Counted from the first letter of the stretch, positions 1-6,439 are shown. The stretch: 9,844 nt of DNA from Nitrospinae bacterium RIFCSPLOWO2_12_FULL_45_22 (GCA_001803565.1 MHDQ01000029.1:1-9844), one strand, 5' to 3'. Numbers and translations are program-made. Notes: generated by a model from the letters alone, not told the origin.

Positions 1-388
1 AGTTTCCCTAAATCATCAAATAAGGAATATACTACCGGGATCACTACCAGGGTAAGGAAAGTAGAGGTCGCCAGCCCGCCCATAATAACAATAGCCATAG
101 GGGAGCGCATCTCTGCCCCTTCTCCAGCCGAGAGGGCAAATTGAACTCTGACCGGTCCGGGGTAGTAACGAACTCTACCCCGACAATCCCGGCCAATTTA
201 AGGCTCAGGAAGAATATGACCACCGTCCCCAGTACTACCGTCTTTGTCTGCTTTGCCTGATCGCCATCCTCAGTCGTCCTGGCCTGACCCTTTTCTCCAC
301 CACATCCGATAAGCAAGGCAGAGTAGAGAAAAACTGCTATCCCAAGTAACCCTGGTACTCTAATAAACCCATTCCCTCTCTTCTTCAT
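1..388 (-). pseudogene. Deletion remnant of an RND multidrug/metal efflux operon (adaptor start fused to pump fragments)
   Basis: The start at 388 opens a lipoprotein-like N-terminus: basic residues, a hydrophobic stretch and a lipobox LIGC with the lipidation cysteine at residue 29. This is typical of RND periplasmic adaptor (membrane-fusion) proteins. At about residue 48 (near base 244) the reading passes straight into RND inner-membrane pump sequence (KTVVLGTVVIFF, then GVEFVTTPDRSEF, normally in the middle of the roughly 1000-residue pump). Near base 136 pump homology changes frame. The frame that reads TTT at 140-138 gives GEGAEMRSPMAIVIMGG and then VVYSLFDDLG, the last transmembrane helix and tail of RND pumps, and runs off the window edge. 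The original frame ends as a 114-residue ORF. Two internal deletions in an adaptor-pump operon explain this order. No working pump can be made. A GAGG lies 9 bases before the ATG. An assembly join is the main alternative. Confidence 0.75.
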
Positions 389-561
389 AGGTAATACCTC
401 GTCTATAGCTCACTGCCAATAAGGAAAGATGGGATACAGAGGTGATGTGATTCCTAGGAATAATATGAAGGCATGGGAAAGAAACTTTGCACACCTAAAC
501 ACTTTAACCTCCGCTCCCATCTACCACCCGCTATACTAGAGCTTCAACAACCGCTTTCTAA

Positions 562-654
562 CCCCAACCCAAAGAATGTAGTGAAGGTGTTATTGATGAA
601 GAGGGCATGTGGTTTTACCTGATGCCCAGCAAAAATATCTACCGCTTAATATAA
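562..654 (+). pseudogene. Possible C-terminal gene fragment, unidentified
   Basis: After an in-frame stop at 559-561 this frame stays open for 30 codons to a TAA at 652-654. Its end reads VIDEEGMWFYLMPSKN followed by IYRLI, which looks like the tail of a folded protein rather than random translation. There is no plausible start codon with a ribosome binding site, and I do not recognise the family. It may be the end of a gene whose front was lost in the rearrangements that damaged the neighbouring efflux operon. The piece is short and could equally be chance. Confidence 0.25.
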
Positions 655-684
655 CTTATACGATCGGGAAAAATCAATCCATTG

Positions 685-826
685 GTTGACTACCCCAGGG
701 CCACGTCAAAGTCATCTTAGAAGTCGATTGGGTAACTCAAGGCTTTAGCCTTGACAGATCAACCCTGAAGGGTTGAGTTACAGGGGCTGCTCAGGATCAC
801 TTTGACGTTACCGTGTTGACTACCCC
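685..826. repeat. Nested palindromic element flanked by 12-bp direct repeats
   Basis: The 12-mer GTTGACTACCCC occurs at 685-696 and again at 815-826. Between the copies lies an inverted repeat, ACGTCAAAGTCATC at 703-716 against its complement at 795-808 (13 of 14 paired). Inside that is a perfect 9-bp pair GTAACTCAA/TTGAGTTAC (732-740, 773-781), itself holding two small hairpins: AAGGCT-TT-AGCCTT at 739-752 and AACCCT-GA-AGGGTT at 761-774. The layout resembles a small non-autonomous element with a long target duplication, or a cruciform-forming intergenic repeat. No ORF is inside. Confidence 0.6.
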
Positions 827-865
827 TAAATTACTCGAACCAAGTATCATCCGCGTTAAGCCTTC

Positions 866-922
866 ACCACAGAGGCAGCAGAGCGCGCAAAGTTCTCTGC
901 GCTTCTCAGTGTACTCTGTGGT
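866..922. repeat. Palindromic intergenic repeat (ACCACAGAG...CTCTGTGGT)
   Basis: A perfect 9-bp inverted pair ACCACAGAG (866-874) and CTCTGTGGT (914-922) encloses a second pair, GCAGAG (878-883) with CTCTGC (895-900). Purine-rich CAGAG-type palindromes like this are common dispersed intergenic repeats in environmental bacterial genomes. A related single arm (TGCGTGCTCTGTGTTCTCTG followed by CGGT) occurs in this window at about 2021-2044, so the family is dispersed here too. Confidence 0.6.
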
Positions 923-1009
923 TCATTCTCATCTATAAGACTGCAATTGCTTTTGTAAGTAAAGGAGAAATGGGGATGAGGGAGAAAGGAATAATTTAGG
1001 TTGGGATAA

Positions 1010-1038
1010 GGCGGGAGGTGTTGGGAGTGCCCCCCGCC
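1010..1038 (-). terminator. Possible hairpin terminator downstream of merP
   Basis: GGCGGG at 1010-1015 pairs with CCCGCC at 1033-1038, 16 bases past the merP stop in the direction of transcription. The loop is 17 bases and no clear T-run follows on the minus strand. If it acts at all, it would be a weak or factor-assisted terminator or an mRNA 3'-end stabiliser. Confidence 0.3.
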
Positions 1039-1054
1039 ATAATACTACTGATCA

Positions 1055-1345
1055 TTATTCTATGATCTGGGCCTTAAAATGGCCAGATGCTTCTACCGCC
1101 TTTATCAGGTCCTCGGTCTTAACCCCTTCTCCGGCTACTACCACAGCCTTCCCATCCTTCAGGCTTACTTCAGCCGATTTTACCCCCTCTACCCCTTTAA
1201 GGGCTTTGCTCACGGCTGGGGGACACATATCACAATTCATACCGTCTACCTTGACCTGGATAGTTTGGTCTACTGACCAGACCGGGGTAGAGAGACCAGC
1301 CAGGATAAAGGCAGATATTACAACCATACTTATTAATTTCCTCAT
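1055..1345 (-). CDS. merP: Periplasmic mercury-binding protein, MerP-like (HMA domain)
   Basis: This 96-residue protein has a signal peptide (MRKLISMVVISAFILAG, cleavage probably near residue 24) followed by one heavy-metal-associated domain. The metal-binding loop is GMNCDMCPPAV, with the paired cysteines at 38 and 41. The remainder keeps the HMA pattern (VEGVKSAEVSLKDGKAVVV). MerP binds Hg(II) in the periplasm through the two cysteines and passes it to the membrane transporter MerT, whose gene lies 109 bases upstream in the same direction. The frame is open further upstream to 1444, but the ATG at 1345 is chosen because a strong AAAGGAGGTG (1354-1363) precedes it at good spacing and the signal peptide begins there. 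The proline after the second cysteine is unusual for MerP, so another soft metal or a general HMA chaperone role is possible. The adjacent merT makes mercury the best guess. Confidence 0.85.
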   Translation of the reverse strand: MRKLISMVVISAFILAGLSTPVWSVDQTIQVKVDGMNCDMCPPAVSKALKGVEGVKSAEVSLKDGKAVVVAGEGVKTEDLIKAVEASGHFKAQIIE

Positions 1346-1353
1346 TTTCCTTT

Positions 1354-1363
1354 CACCTCCTTT
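1354..1363 (-). promoter_or_regulatory. Strong ribosome binding site fixing the merP start
   Basis: On the minus strand this reads AAAGGAGGTG, ending 8 bases before the ATG at 1345. It decides the start against the longer frame that opens at 1444, which would add 33 residues without signal-peptide character. Confidence 0.8.
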
Positions 1364-1454
1364 CTCCTTGCAAAATAGCCTCAGGATTGTCTTCTCCCTG
1401 AAGTCCCTAAAAGACCTTATGCCCGCATTTTTTGCCGGCACCAAATGGACGCTG

Positions 1455-1793
1455 TTAACTGACTATCCTTGATAGGACCATAGGGTAGAAAACCGCTACT
1501 AAAAAGATAGACAGGCATAACCAGAAGAAAACTTTATTGATCCTGCCTGATGAAATGCCCTTATACACACAATCAAAAGCCGGTTTATTCAAGTAGATGT
1601 GATAAAAGGCATATCCCAGAAAGAGAAAAGCCACTAGTATAAATAGGGGCCGAAACCTCTCCAGGGAGGTAAAGAAATTTAAACCCCCTATGGAAATCCC
1701 AAAAAGGACAAACATGGTAGGTCCTAAGCAGCAAGAACCTACAAAAAATGAGGAGACCAGAGCCCCTATGTTCCCCATGGTTACCCTGTTCAT
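1455..1793 (-). CDS. merT: MerT-like mercuric ion transport protein
   Basis: The 112-residue membrane protein has the usual MerT length and three hydrophobic segments (about 8-36, 48-67 and 87-108). The first helix carries the paired cysteines in GSCCLGP (Cys21, Cys22), which accept Hg(II) from MerP. ERFRPLFI after helix 1 is the MerT signature. MerT moves mercuric ions across the inner membrane, normally to the reductase MerA. The cytoplasmic loop between helices 2 and 3 has only one cysteine (Cys75); classical MerT has two, and the second position here is Ser-rich. Another cysteine, Cys93, is in helix 3. A GGGAGA about 6 bases before the ATG supports the start, and Met6 is a weaker alternative. 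The gene leads a merT-merP unit. No merR, merA or merB is in the window, so how the metal is detoxified is not shown. Confidence 0.85.
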   Translation of the reverse strand: MNRVTMGNIGALVSSFFVGSCCLGPTMFVLFGISIGGLNFFTSLERFRPLFILVAFLFLGYAFYHIYLNKPAFDCVYKGISSGRINKVFFWLCLSIFLVAVFYPMVLSRIVS

Positions 1794-1852
1794 CCTTTTC
1801 TCCCTTTCTTTATCTCCATTATCTTACCTATTCCCCTCATCACCTCTTGCTT

Positions 1853-1877
1853 ACACTTTTTTATAGGTCAAAAGTGT
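1853..1877. promoter_or_regulatory. Palindrome in the merT leader, possible operator
   Basis: ACACTTTT (1853-1860) and AAAAGTGT (1870-1877) form a perfect 8-bp inverted repeat with a 9-base spacer, between the predicted promoter and the merT start. It could be a repressor site or an mRNA hairpin. It does not match the classical MerR dyad, so no regulator can be named. Confidence 0.35.
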
Positions 1878-1904
1878 TAAAGGGTCATATGGTTCTTGCC
1901 TTCT

Positions 1905-1933
1905 ACTATATTATTTTACATATTAATAAACAA
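1905..1933 (-). promoter_or_regulatory. Possible sigma-70-type promoter for merT-merP
   Basis: On the minus strand TTGTTT (1928-1933) and TATAGT (1905-1910) are separated by 17 bases in AT-rich DNA. Transcription would start near 1898, giving a leader of about 100 bases that contains the palindrome at 1853-1877. This is the best-matching promoter seen in the 318-bp gap upstream of merT. Confidence 0.4.
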
Positions 1934-1948
1934 TTTACCTCAAAAAAT

Positions 1949-2000
1949 ATTCCCTTAGTGGAATCGTTCCGCCATCGCCACCAGGATAGCGAAAGGGAAT
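1949..2000. repeat. Inverted repeat in the merT-DUF763 intergenic region
   Basis: ATTCCCTT (1949-1956) pairs with AAGGGAAT (1993-2000) around a 36-base interior containing CGCCATCGCC. It lies upstream of the predicted merT promoter. It may be a hairpin or part of a decayed small repeat. Nothing coding is seen in the gap 1794-2111. Confidence 0.3.
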
Positions 2001-2010
2001 TTAACTATTC

Positions 2011-2044
2011 ACCGCTCTTCTGCGTGCTCTGTGTTCTCTGCGGT
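2011..2044. repeat. Single arm of a CTCTGTG-type dispersed repeat
   Basis: The stretch from ACCGC (2011-2015) to GCGGT (2040-2044) has short inverted ends. Its body (TGCGTGCTCTGTGTTCTCTG) resembles one arm of the palindromic repeat at 866-922. A 9-bp near-tandem duplication, GAGGATAAC at 2072-2080 and 2083-2091, follows just before the end of the DUF763 gene. Confidence 0.4.
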
Positions 2045-2111
2045 AAAAAATATACGGTTGCCTAGTTGTCGGAGGATAACGAGAGGATAACAAAGGGCCT
2101 CAGGTAAACAG

Positions 2112-3179
2112 CTACAGGGATCCCAGGCGGTGTAAGGCTTCTATTTTTTCCCCCCGGCCAATTTTTGCCTGGGTTACGACCTTCCTTAGAAACTCAATCG
2201 AGCGGTCATAGTTCTTTCGGTCTATGGGATAAGGGTGACTGTCTTTGCCTCCATGGGCAAAGCTGAAGCGGGCAGGGTCAGTGTAATTGGGCTTAATGCC
2301 ATAGACCAACTCTGATATCAAACTAAGGGCTCGAATAGCCTTGGGGCCCACCCCGGGCATGCCCAGGAGTTTCTCAAAGTCTTCCGGTTGGTTTTCGTAG
2401 GTGGAGCAAAAAATCTTGTAGAGCCTCTCTGGGTGCAAGTCCTGTACCAAGATATGGTGTCGGCCAGGTAGGTCCAACTGCTGCATCTTCTTTATCTCCC
2501 TGACCAATATCTCTGGCCTTTCATGCGAGACTAAGGTGGTAGTATTCCGGGCATCAGCACTATCACTAGCCACCAGATTCAAAACCAGCCTGGCTTTTGA
2601 GTCACAGCAGATAGCTGCTTCTGGCTCATTAACAAAATCAGTCACTTTTTCCCCCAGCCAATGATACCGGCGGGCATAACAGTTTGTTTCATTCATGCCT
2701 TGCTGGATAACAGCCCATTTCCCTTCCCTGGTAAAAAAGAAGCTATGATGGTATAATTGGTAACCATCCTGGAGGGCATTATTATCTACTTTGGCCGCCA
2801 TCCGGCTAGCAAATTGTAAGCTAGCTGGCTCAATCAGCAAGTAGTTACCAACCTTTTCTATCTCATGGGGTGTGTGGCGAGAGATACCCCCTTTCCCGCC
2901 AGCTACAAAGAGTCCCAGCTCCCTTTCTAGCCCCTTTAACCCTTCTTTTATCGCTCCACAGGTTGTCGTTGTCAGCCCACTAGAATGCCAATCAAATCCC
3001 AACACACACCCCAGGGCCTGGAACCAAAAAGGGTCAGAGAGTTTAATCAAGAATTCCTCTGGGCCCTGTTCCAATACAATGAGGTAGATAATCTCCCGCG
3101 CTAGCTTCCTCATCCGCTGGAAGAGCCAGGGTGGGGCCTGCCCATAATGGAGTGGCAGATACGCTTCCCCTACTTTCAT
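2112..3179 (-). CDS. DUF763 family protein with a helix-hairpin-helix motif, function unknown
   Basis: The 355-residue product has the hallmarks of the DUF763 family found in archaea and scattered bacteria. They are an N-terminal LPLHYGQAPPWLFQRM (8-23), SDPFWFQALGCVLGFDWHSS (48-67) followed by TTTTCGA, GGKGGISRHTPHEI (94-107), KWAVIQQGMN (154-163) and, near the end, FSFAHGGKDSHPYPIDRK (305-322). Residues 272-280 (LGMPGVGPK) form a helix-hairpin-helix of the type that binds DNA backbone, so a nucleic-acid role is likely, but no enzymatic activity is established for the family. The length is close to complete. The start fits the family N-terminus although the ribosome site is weak (AAAGG about 10 bases upstream). 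The 169-bp repeat lies 35 bases upstream of the start codon and probably contributes the leader. Confidence 0.85.
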   Translation of the reverse strand: MKVGEAYLPLHYGQAPPWLFQRMRKLAREIIYLIVLEQGPEEFLIKLSDPFWFQALGCVLGFDWHSSGLTTTTCGAIKEGLKGLERELGLFVAGGKGGISRHTPHEIEKVGNYLLIEPASLQFASRMAAKVDNNALQDGYQLYHHSFFFTREGKWAVIQQGMNETNCYARRYHWLGEKVTDFVNEPEAAICCDSKARLVLNLVASDSADARNTTTLVSHERPEILVREIKKMQQLDLPGRHHILVQDLHPERLYKIFCSTYENQPEDFEKLLGMPGVGPKAIRALSLISELVYGIKPNYTDPARFSFAHGGKDSHPYPIDRKNYDRSIEFLRKVVTQAKIGRGEKIEALHRLGSL

Positions 3180-3214
3180 AATCTTTATGCCTTTAACCTT
3201 TCATTTTGCAACGC

Positions 3215-3383
3215 CTAAGTGCTTCATTTCATAAATACAGTTACGTATTATGCCTATTTTTTGCCTTCTTTTTTATTAGGAAACCAAGAAGCCAGGAAAT
3301 TAACCTCTCCTGTATTCCTGGTTTCCTTATCATAAGCACTTTCTCTCAAATACGTCACCGTAATTATGGATTAGAGCACTAAG
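3215..3383. repeat. 169-bp terminal-inverted-repeat element, copy 1 (MITE-like)
   Basis: The ends are inverted copies: CTAAGTGCT at the left and AGCACTAAG at the right. Imperfect pairing extends over about 33 bases (26 of 33 when a left end is aligned with the complement of a right end). An inner hairpin pairs CCAGGAA (3292-3298) with TTCCTGG (3315-3321). It carries no ORF and no transposase. A second copy of exactly the same length in the same orientation lies at 7904-8072, with 6 differences by hand alignment (about 96% identity). A convincing target-site duplication is not visible. The element resembles a non-autonomous miniature transposable element, family unassigned. Confidence 0.8.
3329..3358 (-). 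promoter_or_regulatory. Possible outward promoter inside repeat copy 1, directed at the DUF763 gene
   Basis: On the minus strand GTGACG (3353-3358) and TATGAT (3329-3334) are separated by 18 bases. TATGAT matches the -10 consensus at 5 of 6 positions and GTGACG matches the -35 at 4 of 6. Transcription would run through the rest of the repeat into the DUF763 gene. The same motif is conserved in copy 2. Confidence 0.25.
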
Positions 3384-3584
3384 GGTCGGGTGGCACTTGA
3401 ATTATAATAGTTTAATAACATTTTAGGCAAGTGGAGTTGCGCAGAAAACCAACCTACCCAATTTCTAGTGTTCCCCAAAAATTTTATGTTTTATTAGGGA
3501 TAATTGTGAGAGGAGAGGTGGTTTTCATGGACAGGAAAAAGGGAAATGAACCGTTTAGGGGAAATGAAGGATGCTGTTCTCGGA
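3384..3584. other. Intergenic stretch between repeat copy 1 and the GGDEF gene
   Basis: These 201 bases are AT-rich and contain no gene of recognisable family. A TATAAT at about 3402 on the plus strand lacks a matching -35. The only coding-like signal is the short plus-strand ORF beginning at 3527, which runs on into the 3' end of the GGDEF gene. Confidence 0.4.
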
Positions 3585-3622
3585 TTAGGCAACACAGGTT
3601 TTATTCCTGCCAGAGGATTTAG
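3527..3622 (+). CDS. Doubtful 31-residue plus-strand ORF, possible truncated gene start
   Basis: An ATG at 3527 is preceded by a good ribosome site (AGGAGAGGTG, 3511-3520) and begins MDRKKGNEPFRGNEG. It ends after 31 residues, overlapping the last codons of the convergent GGDEF gene by 38 bases. A second frame starting at an ATG inside it reads MKDAVLGLGNTGF and also stops soon after. The strong ribosome site is the only reason to list it. It may be the leftover start of a gene cut off when the neighbouring block was joined here, or chance. Confidence 0.2.
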   Translation: MDRKKGNEPFRGNEGCCSRIRQHRFYSCQRI

Positions 3623-4634
3623 CCCGATATAAGGCTTGATCTGCCTTGATTACCAGCGCTTCCTTATTATGAGCATCTACCGGATAAGTAGCTATACCAA
3701 CACTTATAGTAATCCTTGACTTAGGCATAGTGCCTCTCCCACTGAATCTTGTCTTTTCTACTGCCTCTGACAGTCTCTTCCCTAATAAGACGGCTTCTGC
3801 CTTACTGGTTTCAGGGGCAATAACGCTGAATTCTTCCCCCCCATACCGGGCAATTAGGTCATAAAAGCGGCAAGAGCCTTTTAAAAGGCCAGTCAATTCT
3901 TTCAATAATGCGTCTCCGGCAGGATGGCCATAAGTATCATTGTATTGCTTGAAGTGATCAATATCTAACATGAGTAGAGATACACTATGCCCATGTCTTT
4001 CCGCCCGGGCCACTTCTGCCTCTAATAAATTGTGTAGGGCCTGATGGTTAAAGAGTCCTGTCATACTGTCTAACCTGGATAGTTCCTTATAATATTGGGC
4101 TTCTTTAGCTACCCTTTGCACCTCTCTCTTTTCCAGCGTTTTGGCTATTATAATCTTTATCAATTCATTATTAAGGGGCTTGGTTAAGTAATCCGCTGCT
4201 CCTAATCTCATGGCCTTTACCGCGGTCTCTACCGAGGCATACCCGGTGATAATAATAACGTCAATTTCTGGGTCTATTTCTTTGCCCCTCTCAAGTAGTT
4301 CCAGACCATCTATCCCGGGCATCTTTATGTCGCTGAGAATCAAATCAAAAGGCATCGTTTTAACCTTTTCTATGGCTTCTTCGCCATTACAGGCCGTCCA
4401 TACTCTGTATCCTTCTGCTTCCAATACCTCCCGGAAGAGATCCAGGATAATCTCTTCATCGTCTACTACCAATATCCTGGCGGGCAGTCTAGCTAACTCT
4501 ACCTTATCGTGGGTTCCAAATATATTGGAATAGTTATCGCCTGTAGCTAACATATTAGATGCTACAGAAATATTTTCCCGCCCGGTTGTGACCTCTCGGG
4601 TCCCCAATTTTTTCATTTTATCTCTCTCGTCCAT
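3585..4634 (-). CDS. Response regulator with GGDEF output domain (diguanylate cyclase)
   Basis: This 349-residue soluble protein couples a receiver domain (about 53-168) to a GGDEF domain (about 185-345). The receiver has the acidic pair D58/D59, the phosphoacceptor D102 in LILSDIKMPGIDG, T130 and K152 (TKP), so it should accept phosphate from a histidine kinase. The cyclase domain starts with DSMTGLFN (189-196) and has the metal ligand D224 and an intact active site GGEEF at 265-269. An RxxD inhibitory site, RFYD at 256-259, lies five residues before it. It should make cyclic di-GMP from two GTP when phosphorylated and be restrained by its product. No partner kinase gene is adjacent. Residues 1-50 are a low-homology leader. 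Met7 (4616) has a slightly better ribosome site (GAGAGA) than Met1 and may be the true start. The gap to the upstream acyl-CoA ligase gene is 152 bases with no clear promoter seen. Confidence 0.92.
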   Translation of the reverse strand: MDERDKMKKLGTREVTTGRENISVASNMLATGDNYSNIFGTHDKVELARLPARILVVDDEEIILDLFREVLEAEGYRVWTACNGEEAIEKVKTMPFDLILSDIKMPGIDGLELLERGKEIDPEIDVIIITGYASVETAVKAMRLGAADYLTKPLNNELIKIIIAKTLEKREVQRVAKEAQYYKELSRLDSMTGLFNHQALHNLLEAEVARAERHGHSVSLLMLDIDHFKQYNDTYGHPAGDALLKELTGLLKGSCRFYDLIARYGGEEFSVIAPETSKAEAVLLGKRLSEAVEKTRFSGRGTMPKSRITISVGIATYPVDAHNKEALVIKADQALYRAKSSGRNKTCVA

Positions 4635-4786
4635 TAAGATAAAGAAAAATTAGCTAAGACTTTGCCTCAGCCCAATGCTCTTTTCTTTAGCAGAAAGGTT
4701 GAGATAATGGCACTCTAAAGCAACTTCGACAAGTTTCCTCTGTCGTTTCTATAACTTATCGGAAGAAATTAGTAAATAATCAAATG

Positions 4787-6346
4787 TTAGGAGACCCTAC
4801 TCTCCTGGTCTCGCCAGTATTGCTCTCGTAAGACCCTCTTTAGTATCTTACCCGAGGGATTGCGGGGTAATTCAGCCACAAAGTCTACTGACTTAGGCTT
4901 CTTATAGCTGGCCAGTCTATCTTTGCAATGGTCCATAATCTCTTGTTCGGTACAGGTCTCGCCATCCTTTAGGACCACTATGGCCTTCAACGACTCACCC
5001 CATTTCTCATCCGGTACCCCGATTACAGCACAGTCCACTACCTTCGGATGGGCCATAATTACGTTATCTATTTCTACCGGATAGATATTGACACCCCCAC
5101 TGATAACCATATCAGACTTCCGGTCTACTACATAATAATACCCTTCTTCATCCATCCTCAGCACATCACCCACGGTAAACCATTTACCACGAGAGTTATC
5201 GTCGGTAGCCCTGGGGTTTTTATAGTAGCCATCCAGCATACATGGCCCGGTAGCATATAGTATCCCCGGCTCACCATGGGGTGCTGGTTTGCCTTCCTCA
5301 TCCAGGAGGGTCATCTCATAGCCAAAGATAGGCTGGCCCACACATCGGAGCTTACGGCGCTGGTCTCTATGTTTCAAATTGGTACAGATACCGGTCTCGG
5401 TAGCTCCATAGACCTCGCTAAGATTGGCATTCTTGAAATAGTCTAATATCCATTCCTTGGTCTTGGTATGCAGTGGGGCGGCTCCAGAGGTAAGCACCCG
5501 CATAGAGCTGACATCATAGCTGTCTAACTCTTTCTTAGGCAGTTGCATCATCATATTATACATAGTAGGGACGAAAAAGGCGGTAGTAATCTTTTCCTCC
5601 CCGATAGTCCTCAGGGTATCGGCAGCATCAAACTTCTCCCGGATAAGGACTGTCGCGCCTATATATAGATGCATATGGTTAAAGAAGCAGGGGCCACCAT
5701 GGTAAAGGGGCCCTACGCTAATAATCTTGTCCTCTTCGGTAAAGCCAAATTCTATACAGGAGTACATGTAGAGTAAAGTATTTGCCCGGTGGCTGCGGAC
5801 CGCTCCCTTGGGGAATCCGGTAGTGCCTGAGGTATACATAATCAGATTATGATCAGCCTCTTTCAATTCTACTTCCGGTTCAGCGGTGGAAGAGCGGGCC
5901 AGTAGCTCTTCATAGGGGATCATGTTAGGGCATTTCTCATTTCCTAACAGGATATAATGCTTTACTTGCTCAAATTGCTTCATAACCGGCTCTACCCTCT
6001 CCAGGAACTCAACACTGGTGATCAGGGCCTTCGATTCAGAGTTGTTGACAATATATTGTATTTCATCTGCTTTCAGGTTGTAGTTGATGGGTACGGCTAC
6101 AAAGCCGGTCTTGTGGATAGCAAAGTAGGCATCCATATACTCCGGCTTATTAGACAGGAGGATCGAGACCTTATCACCTTTTTTGAGCCCTAAGCCCATC
6201 AAGCCGTTAGCCAGGCGGTTGACGCGTTCATTATACTCCCCATAGGTCATCCGCTTATCTTCAAAGATTATGGCCTCTTTGGTCGGATATTTTTGGGCAT
6301 GTTGTCGCAAAGTATCGCCTACCAATAAAGTGTCCTTCAATAGCAT
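4787..6346 (-). CDS. AMP-forming acyl-CoA synthetase (FadD-like, class I adenylate-forming enzyme)
   Basis: The 519-residue protein is a full-length member of the ANL superfamily. It activates a carboxylic acid with ATP to an acyl-adenylate and then forms the CoA thioester. The P-loop-like motif YTSGTTGFPKG is at 171-181, GATETG follows in the middle of the protein, the hinge region reads YYYVVDRKSDMVISGG, and the C-terminal catalytic lysine is K500 in NPSGKILKR. It has no signal peptide or membrane segment, so it is cytosolic. The overall pattern fits medium- or long-chain fatty acid-CoA ligases (FadD13-like), but aromatic or other acids are possible and the substrate cannot be read from the sequence. 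No beta-oxidation genes are adjacent. The start is supported by GGGAGGG (6354-6360) seven bases before the ATG. A possible promoter lies at 6411-6439. Confidence 0.92.
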   Translation of the reverse strand: MLLKDTLLVGDTLRQHAQKYPTKEAIIFEDKRMTYGEYNERVNRLANGLMGLGLKKGDKVSILLSNKPEYMDAYFAIHKTGFVAVPINYNLKADEIQYIVNNSESKALITSVEFLERVEPVMKQFEQVKHYILLGNEKCPNMIPYEELLARSSTAEPEVELKEADHNLIMYTSGTTGFPKGAVRSHRANTLLYMYSCIEFGFTEEDKIISVGPLYHGGPCFFNHMHLYIGATVLIREKFDAADTLRTIGEEKITTAFFVPTMYNMMMQLPKKELDSYDVSSMRVLTSGAAPLHTKTKEWILDYFKNANLSEVYGATETGICTNLKHRDQRRKLRCVGQPIFGYEMTLLDEEGKPAPHGEPGILYATGPCMLDGYYKNPRATDDNSRGKWFTVGDVLRMDEEGYYYVVDRKSDMVISGGVNIYPVEIDNVIMAHPKVVDCAVIGVPDEKWGESLKAIVVLKDGETCTEQEIMDHCKDRLASYKKPKSVDFVAELPRNPSGKILKRVLREQYWRDQESRVS

Positions 6347-6410
6347 ATCGTTACCCTCCCCTCAGCCTAGCTTCTATAGGTTGATATTGTTTAAAGTTAA
6401 GATTTTTCTG

Positions 6411-6439
6411 ATAGTGCCATAAACCTCCTTATTTGTCAA
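6411..6439 (-). promoter_or_regulatory. Possible promoter for the acyl-CoA synthetase gene
   Basis: On the minus strand a perfect TTGACA (6434-6439) is followed after 17 bases by CACTAT (6411-6416), a weak -10. It lies in the 118-bp gap between the TM0106-family gene and the acyl-CoA synthetase start. The perfect -35 box suggests a separate or activator-assisted promoter, but the poor -10 keeps this uncertain. Confidence 0.3.

Larger units (their letters stand above)
389..1054. other. Gene-free, repeat-rich intergenic stretch between the RND remnant and merP
   Basis: No intact gene is visible on either strand in these 666 bases. The stretch holds a short open piece ending at 654 that reads like a protein C-terminus, a nested palindrome flanked by 12-bp direct repeats (685-826), a second palindromic repeat (866-922) and a GC-rich hairpin just downstream of merP (1010-1038). 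Each is listed separately. Together with the adjacent deleted efflux operon, this looks like decayed accessory DNA. Confidence 0.6.

Noticed and set aside
1346-1444. Upstream extension of the merP frame (33 more residues)
   Set aside because: The strong AAAGGAGGTG and the signal peptide both point to the ATG at 1345; the extension has no ribosome site and looks like leader sequence.
3391-3410. TGGCAC-like sigma-54 promoter on the plus strand
   Set aside because: TGGCAC is present, but the required GC-containing element at the proper distance is TTAT instead of TTGC, and no real gene follows on that strand.
6397-6420. Seven-residue ORF after AAGGAGG in the gap upstream of the acyl-CoA synthetase, as a leader peptide
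   Set aside because: The ribosome site is only three bases from the ATG, the peptide has no regulatory codon pattern, and no attenuator hairpin follows.
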